From an uncultured Pelagibacteraceae bacterium (GTDB lineage Bacteria > Pseudomonadota > Alphaproteobacteria > Pelagibacterales > Pelagibacteraceae), in assembly GCA_902591045.1 (NCBI GenBank), contig CACIZC010000001.1:1-64000 (forward strand): 64,000 bases of DNA, read 5' to 3'. Position numbers and translations under genes: made by a program. This document shows positions 7,580 through 15,678 of the stretch, piece after piece. Position 1 is the first letter of the stretch. The number at the start of each line of letters is the position of its first letter. The notes under the pieces are model-generated. The model saw only the letters and a list, made by a program, of their open reading frames with translations, was not told the DNA's origin and ran no database searches.

Positions 7580-8789
7580 TCGCCGTATAAATCTAGATCT
7601 AAAAAGAATAAAAAAAGTTTTAGAAAAATTAGGTAATCCAGAGAATTATTTAAATAATGTTATTAATGTTGTGGGAAGTGATGGAAAAAATAGTTTTTTA
7701 ACTTCTTTAAAGTTTTTTTTAGAAGCAGAATCCAAAAAAGTAAATGCTTTTACCAGCCCTCATTTATATGATGTACGTCAAAGATTTTATTTGGGAGGTA
7801 GATTTATTTCACTGAAAGAAATAGTTAAATATAAAAGACTGATTGAAAAAACGAGATTAAAACTTACTTTGTTTGAGTTGTTAACTTGCATTTATATTTT
7901 ATCTGCAAAAAAAACAGATTTTAATTCTTACAACTTAATAGAAAGTGGTCTGCTGTTTAAAAAAGATAGTACAAATTTGTGGTCATTACCGATTGCCCAG
8001 GTTGTAACAAACTTGAATATGCAACACGCTGAGTGGATAAAGCCGAAAACTATAAATGAAATTTGTAGACAAAAAGTTGGTTACCTAAGTAATAACACAA
8101 CAATTTATATCGGAAAACAAAAGCTTAAAACTCTTAAAATTGTAAAAAATATTTTAAAAAAAAACTTAAGCAACCATGAAGTTTATGGGTCTTGGAAAAT
8201 CATCAATAAAAAAAAACAAAAATATTATAAAGATAATAATAATTTAATTAAACTTTTGTCAAAAAATATTCATTCCGAAGGTTTGTGGGAAAATGTTTGT
8301 TTAGCCATAAAAGTTGCTTTAGATTTAGGTGTTAGGCCTAAAATAATTAAAAAAACTATTCCAAAAATTATTTTTGAGGGTCGAGTGCAGTATACCAAAG
8401 GTAAACTAACTAAAATTCTCCATAAGAAAGAAGCCTTGTTATTAGATGGATGTCATTCTGATGTCAGCACTCAAAATCTGTCTTCATATTTAAAAAAAAT
8501 TAAACTACCTATTTATGGTATTTGTGGAATACAAAAAAATAAAAATCCAAATAAATTAATTAAAAATTTCAATGGTATTTTTAAAAAAATTTTTGCCGTC
8601 CAAATTCCTGATGAACCTAACTCCATGAATTCTCGTGAAATGTACAAAATAATGAAAAAACAAGGTTTCATTTGTTATGAGGCAAAAAATATCAAGGATG
8701 CATTAAAAAAAATTACTTCAAATGAAAAAAAAATAATTGTTATTTTTGGAAGTTTATATCTAGTTGGAAACGCGTTAAGTATGAATTAA
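7530..8789 (+). CDS. folC: FolC-family folylpolyglutamate/dihydrofolate synthase, motif-degenerate
   Basis: Position after accD and overall pattern identify a Mur-ligase-like FolC, which adds glutamate to dihydropteroate or folates using ATP. It is unusually diverged. The P-loop, normally GTNGKGS, is GSDGKNS (residues 49-55), keeping the GxxGKxS skeleton. TSPHL and the RxxxGG segment follow. The usual EVGLGGRLDATN is ESGLLFKKDSTN, and HTDxLG...REKAGI is HAEWIK...RQKVGY. The C-terminal LDGAHN signature is LDGCHS. At 419 residues it is full length, with no frame break. ATG at 7530 lies inside accD, so the two are probably translationally coupled. It ends on a TTAA shared with the opposing trxA stop. 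Confidence 0.78.
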   Translation: MLQTSTKIYQKLQKQYSRRINLDLKRIKKVLEKLGNPENYLNNVINVVGSDGKNSFLTSLKFFLEAESKKVNAFTSPHLYDVRQRFYLGGRFISLKEIVKYKRLIEKTRLKLTLFELLTCIYILSAKKTDFNSYNLIESGLLFKKDSTNLWSLPIAQVVTNLNMQHAEWIKPKTINEICRQKVGYLSNNTTIYIGKQKLKTLKIVKNILKKNLSNHEVYGSWKIINKKKQKYYKDNNNLIKLLSKNIHSEGLWENVCLAIKVALDLGVRPKIIKKTIPKIIFEGRVQYTKGKLTKILHKKEALLLDGCHSDVSTQNLSSYLKKIKLPIYGICGIQKNKNPNKLIKNFNGIFKKIFAVQIPDEPNSMNSREMYKIMKKQGFICYEAKNIKDALKKITSNEKKIIVIFGSLYLVGNALSMN

Positions 8790-9106
8790 ATATTTTCTTT
8801 TATCCAAGATATAATATTGGATTTTGTGGTGGCACCAACTTTTGTTGCTTTTAGTTCTCCTGCTTTAAATAAAAGCATTGTTGGGATACCTCTGATACCA
8901 TACTTTGTTGGAGTGTTTGGCTCTTGGTCTATGTTGTGCTTAGCAATTGTGACGTCATTGGACATTTCATTTGAAATTTCTTCTAATATCGGACCAATTT
9001 GCTTGCAGGGTCCGCACCACTCAGCCCAAAAATCAACTATGGTCGGTTTTTCAGATTTAATTACGTCTGCTTCAAAACTTTCGTCAGTTACTTTTTTTGT
9101 GGCCAT
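8786..9106 (-). CDS. trxA: thioredoxin
   Basis: A 106-residue cytoplasmic dithiol reductant. The active site WCGPC occupies residues 30-34 within VDFWAEWCGPCKQIGP, and the cis-proline is in GIRGIPTMLLF. Length and motifs are entirely typical of thioredoxin 1. No signal peptide. It is convergent with folC, sharing four bases. The folC/trxA neighbourhood is common in SAR11-type and other alphaproteobacteria. Confidence 0.97.
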   Translation of the reverse strand: MATKKVTDESFEADVIKSEKPTIVDFWAEWCGPCKQIGPILEEISNEMSNDVTIAKHNIDQEPNTPTKYGIRGIPTMLLFKAGELKATKVGATTKSNIISWIKENI

Positions 9107-9141
9107 AAATTTATAAATAAAGTTTTTTTTAACAATGTCAA

Positions 9142-10560
9142 CTACGCATGAGAGTAAAATTTTTCTAATTCTTCAACGTAGGCGTTAATTTCCTCTAGCA
9201 TTTTTAGCTTATTGGTTTCTTTGCTTTTTTCAAACTTTGCTCTTAAATCATCAATCTCTTTGTACGTTCTTGGAATTGTATTCCATTTCTTATCATCATT
9301 TGTAGAAAGAACTCTTTTTACAATTGTCCCATGAATTTCATCATAATCTTCCTTGGGTAAAAGATCGGGTTTTTCTTGATAAACTAATTTTTTTCCAAAA
9401 TAATGAAACCTTTTATCTTTAAATTTCTGTAAATATGTAATTTTTTTGTCCCAATCTACCTTGTGAAAACCCGGTAGAATTTTATTGTCCTCAGCTGGAG
9501 GAAAATTGTACAGACTTTCTTCTTCGCAAAGATCCTCCTGTGATTGTGTTTCAGCTTTTTCTTGAGCCTCGTCTCTTAAAATTAATTCGACTTTTTCAGC
9601 AAATTTTTTATTTTTTCTTACAATATCTGCTCTTTCTTGTAATTTATTAATTCCTATCATTTTATACTCTTTGAAATGATCGATGTAGGAAGGATTCATA
9701 ACTATAGGATGTTTGTTATGGCGGCAAGTCCTTAAAACTTTCGGGGATTTTTTTAATTCTTCTTTCAGAACTTGAATCGGCATATTCATATAAATATTTG
9801 GATCATGTTTTAAATCAAATGTTTTTGGCCATTGATAAACAGGGTGTTGACAAACAAAGGTTTGAACGAAAGGAACAACTTTTCCATAGTAAAATTCATT
9901 AGCACAAAAAAGCTTTTCGTTTTTAATTATTTTTAAGCTTTCTTCTTTGTTTGAAGTCAAAAGGCTACTATCCCAAACGCTTGGGGCTTTCTTTTTTATT
10001 ATTTTTGCAATCTCCAATGTGGCACTACAATCACCTATAGCTGTATGGGCTGCATGTTTAATTCCATTAAGCGGAGCCATCGTATCAAGTTTATACTCTA
10101 AATTTCCTTTTTTATTAGTCGCGTTCTTTAAAGTATTTGGGTAATAAAGATTTGCAGCTCTTGCTAGGTTGAGTAAATCGCCCTCTTTATTTCCGTTAGT
10201 CGTAGAGGCAAAAGGATAATGTAAATTTTGAAACAAAGTATTTCTCAAAAAAATTTGATCAAACTCTATATTATTCCAACCAATATATGTGACTTTCCCC
10301 CAGCTTTTTAGCTTTTCTACAAACTGTCTAACCATTTCATAATGTGAAAGATTGGTTTCTTTTAATTTTTTTGGAGTAGTATTACTTACAATTAAGGACA
10401 TTGCCTCTGGAATAATTCCAAGTGACAACCTGCACCTAGAATCGAATCTGTCTAATTCGTTTAACTGATCATCAACCAGTATTGCCCCTATCTCTATAAT
10501 CTGACCCCACTGTTTATTGGATGAACTAGTTTCGAAATCGTAAAATACAAAATTTGACAT
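9142..10560 (-). CDS. sbcB: exodeoxyribonuclease I-like DEDDh exonuclease
   Basis: A 472-residue protein with an N-terminal DEDDh 3'-5' exonuclease domain. Motif I is YDFETSSS, motif II is in YIGWNNIEFDQIFLR, and motif III is HTAIGDCSATLEI with the catalytic His and Asp. The exonuclease I-type C-terminal half follows (LRTCRHNKHPIVMNP and a helical tail). The family digests single-stranded DNA from the 3' end and serves in mismatch repair and recombination. It lies 35 bases downstream of rmuC, another recombination-linked nuclease-fold gene, on the same strand 12 bases apart at the rmuC stop. The sbcB name is by homology to the E. coli enzyme. Confidence 0.85.
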   Translation of the reverse strand: MSNFVFYDFETSSSNKQWGQIIEIGAILVDDQLNELDRFDSRCRLSLGIIPEAMSLIVSNTTPKKLKETNLSHYEMVRQFVEKLKSWGKVTYIGWNNIEFDQIFLRNTLFQNLHYPFASTTNGNKEGDLLNLARAANLYYPNTLKNATNKKGNLEYKLDTMAPLNGIKHAAHTAIGDCSATLEIAKIIKKKAPSVWDSSLLTSNKEESLKIIKNEKLFCANEFYYGKVVPFVQTFVCQHPVYQWPKTFDLKHDPNIYMNMPIQVLKEELKKSPKVLRTCRHNKHPIVMNPSYIDHFKEYKMIGINKLQERADIVRKNKKFAEKVELILRDEAQEKAETQSQEDLCEEESLYNFPPAEDNKILPGFHKVDWDKKITYLQKFKDKRFHYFGKKLVYQEKPDLLPKEDYDEIHGTIVKRVLSTNDDKKWNTIPRTYKEIDDLRAKFEKSKETNKLKMLEEINAYVEELEKFYSHA

Positions 10561-10572
10561 TTGGGAAATTTA

Positions 10573-11604
10573 CTACTTAAAGGCTTTAATTTTATCAGAA
10601 TTTTCTTCGACTGTCTCTTTTACTGTTCCTGGATCTTTAATGTTATTCAGAGTATTCATTATGGAACGTGCATCCCTACCAAAACTGTCAGTTGTAGTCA
10701 TAGCTTGTTCTAATTTTTTTCTTAAATCTACAATACCGTCAAAATGCTTTTCAAATCTTCTGGAAATAAGCTTTAAATCATTATAGATCTGCGTTGCATG
10801 TTTCTGAACTTTAAGAGTTTGAAAACCGAGATGATAAGACTGTAAGAGCGCAGATAGTGTATTTGGTCCAGCAATTGTAATTTTATATTTTGTTCTAAGC
10901 TCCTCTAGTAAAAGTTCTTTTGTCTTTGGATCACGGTAGCTTGAAAGTTCAGCAAATAATCCTTCGGTGGGTGCATACACAATTGCAAAATCTGTTGTTT
11001 TAGGTGGCGCAATATATTTAGAGCTGACTGATTTAGCTTTAGATCTAAATGCAGCTGCTAAATCTTTTCTGGCTTCTGCTAAAGCTTCTTTGTCTTTTGA
11101 TTGATAAGCGTTATCTATTTCTTTAAATTTTTCAATTGGCCAATGGCTATCTACAGGAACTAAAACGTCTTGAAGTTTAATGGCGAACTCAACTGTGTCA
11201 CCTGTTTCATCAGGCTTTGTCTTAACATTCTCAATGTACTGAGATGCTGGTAATAAATCTTTTAAAAGCGAAGCTAAAGAAAATTCGGCCAAAACACCAT
11301 ACTGTTTTACCCCAGCAAGAATACGACTAAAGTTTTCCTGGCTTTTATTCAAACTCTCTACTTGTTTGTTAAAAACTCCTACTTTCTCATCTACTCTTGT
11401 CAAAGCCCCTGACATATCTTTTGCAATATCTTTGGACATGTGGCCAAAAGATTGGCTGAAAGACTCTTTAAAAGAATTAAATTCGTCCTTAAGAGATTGA
11501 GTAGGATTTTCCATTTTTTCTTGTTTGTTTTTAAACAAAAAGAAAATTACACCAACGTTTAATACGAGTAAAACAACCACAAGTGTTATTAGTAAAGTGT
11601 CCAT
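10573..11604 (-). CDS. rmuC: DNA recombination protein RmuC homologue
   Basis: A 343-residue RmuC-family protein. Residues about 5-26 form a single membrane anchor (LITLVVVLLVLNVGVIFFLF), followed by a coiled-coil segment (about 35-100). The conserved RmuC core follows: VEFAIKLQDVLVPVDSHWPIEK, SKYIAPPKTTDFAIVYAPTE and IAGPNTLSALLQ. The core resembles PD-(D/E)xK nucleases; the family's precise activity is not established, but it limits certain DNA inversions in E. coli. It is slightly shorter than E. coli RmuC (~475). It is divergent from the DUF3047-like gene, with about 50 bases for both promoters. Confidence 0.88.
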   Translation of the reverse strand: MDTLLITLVVVLLVLNVGVIFFLFKNKQEKMENPTQSLKDEFNSFKESFSQSFGHMSKDIAKDMSGALTRVDEKVGVFNKQVESLNKSQENFSRILAGVKQYGVLAEFSLASLLKDLLPASQYIENVKTKPDETGDTVEFAIKLQDVLVPVDSHWPIEKFKEIDNAYQSKDKEALAEARKDLAAAFRSKAKSVSSKYIAPPKTTDFAIVYAPTEGLFAELSSYRDPKTKELLLEELRTKYKITIAGPNTLSALLQSYHLGFQTLKVQKHATQIYNDLKLISRRFEKHFDGIVDLRKKLEQAMTTTDSFGRDARSIMNTLNNIKDPGTVKETVEENSDKIKAFK

Positions 11605-11654
11605 TAATTTATATATAAGGTGTATTTGCCAAATTACAAATTTTAATTTAAATA

Positions 11655-12281
11655 ATGTATTTCATGAGAATTTTTGCTTGCTTTTTGTCTGCTCTATTAA
11701 TTTTTAACTCAGCTAATTCAAAAGAGTTCCGAATCGATTTTAGCGATGAAGGGATGAAACTTTTTAAAAAAAGAGGTTTTGGAAAAAAAACAGCTTATAC
11801 CAATGGCAAGGATGATAAAGGTTGGTTCTTAAAGGCAGAGGCTGACTCTAGCGCTACAGGACTTGGTATGGAGATAGACAAAGAACTCCTTGAAGAAATG
11901 CCTTTCCTAAATATTACTTTTAAAATTGAAAAAGATTTTGACAGCATCGATCAAAAAACCAAAAATGGACACGACTGGACGGCTAGAGTTATAGTGGGTC
12001 ATGGAAAAAAAATTGGGTCTAAATTAGTTAGCTTGGCTCATTCTTCTTTTTTAGAGGAAGGATTTCTTCAACAAAGCCCTTGGACCAAAGGAAGCAGAGA
12101 TTATGTAATCTCAAACGATAAAAGTGGTGAATGGCATACTCGTAAAATTAATATAAAAGAACTACTTGAAAAAACCCACGGTATTTCTTTTACAAACTTT
12201 GTAGCCATTTTCTCAGATTCAAATAACTCCAAACAAAAAATTATTGCATATTACCGAGATATCTATTTTAGTAGCGAGTAA
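11655..12281 (+). CDS. secreted DUF3047-like protein
   Basis: A 208-residue protein with an N-terminal signal peptide (hydrophobic run CFLSALLIFNSANS, cleavage likely before KEFRID). A second ATG at 11664 gives a more typical signal start (MRIFACF) and may be the real one. The body has alternating beta-strand patterns (LNITFKIEKDF, WTARVIVGHGK) and ends with IIAYYRDIYFSSE, the 'abyrdI.f' ending characteristic of DUF3047 proteins. No enzymatic residues are known for that family. It ends where the dioxygenase begins, sharing one base, so the two are cotranscribed. A periplasmic location is inferred; function unknown. Confidence 0.7.
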   Translation: MYFMRIFACFLSALLIFNSANSKEFRIDFSDEGMKLFKKRGFGKKTAYTNGKDDKGWFLKAEADSSATGLGMEIDKELLEEMPFLNITFKIEKDFDSIDQKTKNGHDWTARVIVGHGKKIGSKLVSLAHSSFLEEGFLQQSPWTKGSRDYVISNDKSGEWHTRKINIKELLEKTHGISFTNFVAIFSDSNNSKQKIIAYYRDIYFSSE

Positions 12282-13078
12282 TGAGCATCAAAATAGAACC
12301 GTTTGAAAACAACATAGGAGCTTCCATTACCTGTGATTTAAAATCTGTAAAAGCAGACGAGATAGAAAAGACTAAGGAAGCTTTAAATGATTACGGATTT
12401 GTTTGTTTTAGAAATCAAAATTTAGATCCTGGAGAATATTTAGAGTTTGCCAAGTTTTTGGGTAAAATTAAAGACTATCCTATGCTTAAAGATCTCAAGG
12501 ATTATAAGGGCATCACTGTTGTGGAACGAAAAGCAGAAGATAAAGGCAAATCATACGGCGAAGGTTGGCACACAGATAGTTCTTACTTGAGTAAAACACC
12601 GAGATATACATGTCTTATGGGGAAAGTAGTGGAGAAAGACCAGGGTCAAACCCTATTTGCCTCACAATTTGCATCTTATAAAGCCCTTGATGAAAAAACT
12701 AAAGATCAAATTAAAGATCTTGTTGGAATTTTCAGTTCGGCTGGTCCTATTTCAGAAACACGACTTGAAAGAGAAGCGGAGAGAGGAACGGGCAAGGCAA
12801 AAGATTTTATCTCTGAACATCCAATCGTTAGAACTGTGAAAAATAAGAAAACTTTATATTTAAGTCCAGGTCACACAATTGCCATAAAAAATCTAAGTGA
12901 CGAAGATTCTAAAAATCTTTTAAAATTCTTATTCAACCATCAAACGAAAAAAGAGTTCCAAATGAGCTTTTCTTGGGAAAAAAATTCAATCGTAATTTGG
13001 GATAATCACTCTATCATTCATTCTGCCACTCCTTTTGTTGGTAGAAGGCTGATGCACAGAATTATTCTGGACGCATAA
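12281..13078 (+). CDS. TauD/TfdA-family Fe(II)/2-oxoglutarate dioxygenase
   Basis: A 265-residue non-heme iron oxygenase. The facial triad is His97 and Asp99 (in WHTDSSY) plus the distal His247 (IIHSAT). The 2-oxoglutarate carboxylate arginine lies in the closing RRLMHRIIL (Arg256/Arg260). The short helical DNR motif of TauD is DNH here. Family substrates range from taurine and alkyl sulfates to small amino acid derivatives, and the sequence does not reveal which is used. It is directly joined to the secreted DUF3047-like gene. It was not called tauD because no taurine transporter or sulfur gene is adjacent. Confidence 0.9.
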   Translation: MSIKIEPFENNIGASITCDLKSVKADEIEKTKEALNDYGFVCFRNQNLDPGEYLEFAKFLGKIKDYPMLKDLKDYKGITVVERKAEDKGKSYGEGWHTDSSYLSKTPRYTCLMGKVVEKDQGQTLFASQFASYKALDEKTKDQIKDLVGIFSSAGPISETRLEREAERGTGKAKDFISEHPIVRTVKNKKTLYLSPGHTIAIKNLSDEDSKNLLKFLFNHQTKKEFQMSFSWEKNSIVIWDNHSIIHSATPFVGRRLMHRIILDA

Positions 13079-13132
13079 AAAAAACAAATTTCAGCCCCTC
13101 TTAAAACAAAAAGTACAATTAAATCTTTGATC

Positions 13133-13345
13133 ATGAAAAACATTTTAATTTTACTAGTATGTTCTCTGTTGCTTGCAAACTGTAGCAATAGATATGTTCT
13201 TGGAACCAAATGCACATCGCCAGATAAAGCAACTGGTGCCTATGAAAAGTCATTCATTTGGTCTGTAGACAAAACTATGAGTGATGAATCTTTTGGAAAA
13301 AGAATTTCCAAGAATAACTGTCCCAAATTAGCTAAAAAATCTTAA
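13133..13345 (+). CDS. small predicted lipoprotein
   Basis: A 70-residue protein starting at ATG 13133; an in-frame TTG six bases upstream is unlikely. The N-terminus MKNILILLVCSLLLANC is a lipoprotein signal with lipobox LANC, so the mature protein would be about 53 residues anchored by a lipidated cysteine. The mature part holds two more cysteines (KCTSP and NNCPK) that could form a disulfide. No family recognised. It sits between the dioxygenase and a tiny membrane peptide, all on the plus strand. Confidence 0.65.
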   Translation: MKNILILLVCSLLLANCSNRYVLGTKCTSPDKATGAYEKSFIWSVDKTMSDESFGKRISKNNCPKLAKKS

Positions 13346-13370
13346 TTTTTTAGGGACAGCTTAGAAAACT

Positions 13371-13475
13371 ATGATCATCATTGGCCTTACCCTGCTTGGT
13401 ATTGTCGCATTACTTGTGTCTTTTTTAATCGTGAATTTTAATTCTAAAAACGATAAAAAAGACACCGAATGCTAA
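13371..13475 (+). CDS. 34-residue single-span membrane peptide
   Basis: A short ORF beginning at ATG 13371 and ending with TAA 13473-13475. It encodes a strongly hydrophobic helix (residues 2-23, IIIGLTLLGIVALLVSFLIV) followed by a charged tail (NSKNDKKDTEC). It overlaps the start of the downstream metallo-hydrolase (ATG 13469) by seven bases, as translationally coupled genes do, and begins 25 bases after the lipoprotein stop. The predicted orientation is N-out/C-in by the positive-inside rule. No known family; the composition and placement argue that it is a real gene, without proof. Confidence 0.5.
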   Translation: MIIIGLTLLGIVALLVSFLIVNFNSKNDKKDTEC

Positions 13476-14548
13476 AATATTTCCTATTTATTCTTCTTTT
13501 CTTTTCTTTTAATAGTTTGGGTGCAATGGAAAAACCTTATCACCATATTTACAAAGACGGAAAGCTATTTAGTTTTAAAAATCTGAAAGGTGGTCCTGAA
13601 CGGGATCCAAATTTTAAATGGAACTGGAAAGTTTTTAGAGAAGAAAAAAAGAAACTTAAGATTAATTATCCGCCTGAACATGTAATTGATAAACAAATAG
13701 TTTTAAAAAATCTTCAACGACATAAATCAGATTCATTCGTAATGTGGCTTGATCATGCAAGCTTCATTATTAAACTTGGAGATACTACAATAATTACCGA
13801 TCCAGTTTTTGAAAAAAATTACGGACCCATGTGGTTTGGCCCAAAAAAATTTGTGGACTCCCCTCTAACTCTTAAAGAACTTCCTGAAATAAATTTATTT
13901 TTACTTACTCATAATCATTATGATCATATGAGTATTCGTACAATAAAAAACTTTCCTTATAAAAATTCTAAAGCACTTGTGCCACTTAAACTTGGAAAAT
14001 ATTTTACAAGAAATGGTTACAATAAAAATAATGTCAAAGAGATGGACTGGTTTGATAAAATTAAAATTAATGATGATATCACGGTAACAATGCTACCAGC
14101 ACAACATTGGAGTAAGCGTTGGATTTGGGGAGATGGAAATACAAATAGAAGTCTTTGGGGGAGTTTTTTAATCGAATACAAAGATAAAAAAATCTTTTTT
14201 GCCTGTGATACTGGCCCTGCACCTTTTTATAAAGATTTAGGAGAAAAATTTGGTCCAATCGATTTAGGTTTTGGAAATATTGGTGCTTACAATTTCTTTC
14301 CCATTGTTAACGTCAAAGATAAATCTACAGCTCATGCAAACCCTGAGGAGCTTTTATCGTTAATGCGAGATTTAAAAGTTAAAAAAATAGTCGGAATGCA
14401 TTGGGGTACGGCAATCTTAAGTTTGGAACCAATTTGGGAACCTCCGGTTAGATTTAAAGAAAATGCTGAAAAGTTTGGTTACAAAAAAGAAGATGCGGTT
14501 ATATTTAAAATCGGTGAGATTAAAAAATTAGAAGATCTTATTAACTAG
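13469..14548 (+). CDS. secreted metallo-beta-lactamase-fold hydrolase (NAPE-PLD/RomA type)
   Basis: A 359-residue protein with a signal peptide (YFLFILLFFSFNSLGA). The metal-binding HxHxDH is THNHYDHMS (His148, His150, Asp152, His153). Later ligands lie in AQHWS, in ACDTGPA and in GMHWGTA. The pattern QHWSKR...NRSLWGSFLI is typical of the N-acylphosphatidylethanolamine phospholipase D-like subgroup, so a lipid or phosphodiester substrate at the cell envelope is plausible; that is inference. It is coupled to the 34-residue membrane peptide and overlaps the opposing gene by eight bases at the 3' end. Confidence 0.85.
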   Translation: MLKYFLFILLFFSFNSLGAMEKPYHHIYKDGKLFSFKNLKGGPERDPNFKWNWKVFREEKKKLKINYPPEHVIDKQIVLKNLQRHKSDSFVMWLDHASFIIKLGDTTIITDPVFEKNYGPMWFGPKKFVDSPLTLKELPEINLFLLTHNHYDHMSIRTIKNFPYKNSKALVPLKLGKYFTRNGYNKNNVKEMDWFDKIKINDDITVTMLPAQHWSKRWIWGDGNTNRSLWGSFLIEYKDKKIFFACDTGPAPFYKDLGEKFGPIDLGFGNIGAYNFFPIVNVKDKSTAHANPEELLSLMRDLKVKKIVGMHWGTAILSLEPIWEPPVRFKENAEKFGYKKEDAVIFKIGEIKKLEDLIN

Positions 14549-15653
14549 CTTTTTTCATTTTCTCTCTAATTCTCTCTAAATATAAAATAAGACTATCTGT
14601 CATATCATCTCCGAACTTAAATATAGCGTTTCGATTATATTCTCTAGTTTCCTGTTTTATTTTATCTTCTACTATAATGTCTTTCTTTGCATCTTGATCT
14701 TTAACATAAATTAAAATTAAAAAGTTTTCATTTTGCTCTTGGTCTTCTCGAATAATTATTTCTGACTGTTCATAAACAAGATTGATGACTCTTATTAAAT
14801 CTGCATTTTTTGGCAAATATCTTTTATTAATTTGATAAACAAGAGATGTGGCACTTCGAGTGAAACTCTCCAAACTTGTTTCGATTAAATCTCTTCTTCC
14901 AAGATATTCTTTTTCTTTTTTTCGTATCTCTTCAACGCTTGTTTGGTCTGAAAGATTTGCGCCTATCAGCTCTTCAACTCTTTTTCTTAGACGTTCGTTT
15001 CTAAGAGCTTTATACTTTTCTCTAACCTGATCAATTCTCTCTTGAAAAGCTTTGTAATCTTCTTTTTCAATATTTAGTGTATATTTTTCTATGGCTTTTA
15101 TTTCTTCTAATTCACGAGCCCTAAAACGTTCTAAAGTTTTCTCAAGCCTCACTTCTTCTAAAAACTTTCTTTGCTTTTCTCTTTCCTTTTCTCTAATAGC
15201 TTTTTGTTCTTCCCTTACGAAACTTTTCAATTCTGCTGCTCTAGTTTTGGCAAGAGCTTTTTCCTCTTTTATCTCTTTTTGCAAAAGTTCTTTTCTTAAG
15301 GATGATTGTAATTTCTTTTGCTTGATGGATTCTCTTTGCTTTTTAAGCTCTAATTGTTTTGTTTTTTTCTTATAATTTTGAATTTGATTGACTACCGGGG
15401 ATAACATTTTTTTAAATAACTCTTTAAAGTTAAATTTAAATTTAAATCTTGGTTTAATAGAATTTGTAAATCCCTCTATGTCTAATCTTTGGAAAAATCT
15501 TTTTATTTTTTTTGTTTCTTTTAGCTTGAACCCTTTACGTTTTAATTGTTTTGGGGCTTTTCGGTATTTTCTTGCCTTTCGAAATATTCTGCTTTTTCTT
15601 CTTTTTACTTTGGTTTTTTTTCTAATTTTTCTCTTCTTTTTCTTTTTTTTCAT
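14541..15653 (-). CDS. lysine/arginine-rich coiled-coil protein of unknown function
   Basis: A 370-residue protein, not recognised. It has three parts. A very basic N-terminus (residues 1-55) is almost entirely Lys/Arg with the pattern KKKKKKRKIRKK. A long charged Lys/Glu/Arg helix (about 90-245) should form a coiled coil. A compact C-terminal domain (about 255-370) contains LILIYVKDQDAKKDIIVEDK and ends in LILYLERIREKMKKA. No signal peptide or membrane span. The basic end could contact nucleic acid or membrane phosphate; this is speculation. The frame is intact over 1.1 kb and its C-terminal half is not low-complexity, which supports a real gene. It lies 25 bases after the cfa-like gene start region, on the same strand. 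Confidence 0.7.
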   Translation of the reverse strand: MKKKKKKRKIRKKTKVKRRKSRIFRKARKYRKAPKQLKRKGFKLKETKKIKRFFQRLDIEGFTNSIKPRFKFKFNFKELFKKMLSPVVNQIQNYKKKTKQLELKKQRESIKQKKLQSSLRKELLQKEIKEEKALAKTRAAELKSFVREEQKAIREKEREKQRKFLEEVRLEKTLERFRARELEEIKAIEKYTLNIEKEDYKAFQERIDQVREKYKALRNERLRKRVEELIGANLSDQTSVEEIRKKEKEYLGRRDLIETSLESFTRSATSLVYQINKRYLPKNADLIRVINLVYEQSEIIIREDQEQNENFLILIYVKDQDAKKDIIVEDKIKQETREYNRNAIFKFGDDMTDSLILYLERIREKMKKAS

Positions 15654-15678
15654 GAGCTATTTTATTAATAGCAGCAAC

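Noticed and set aside
8817-9116. 99-codon plus-strand frame over trxA
   Set aside because: It lies wholly antisense to a clear thioredoxin gene and has no recognisable motif.
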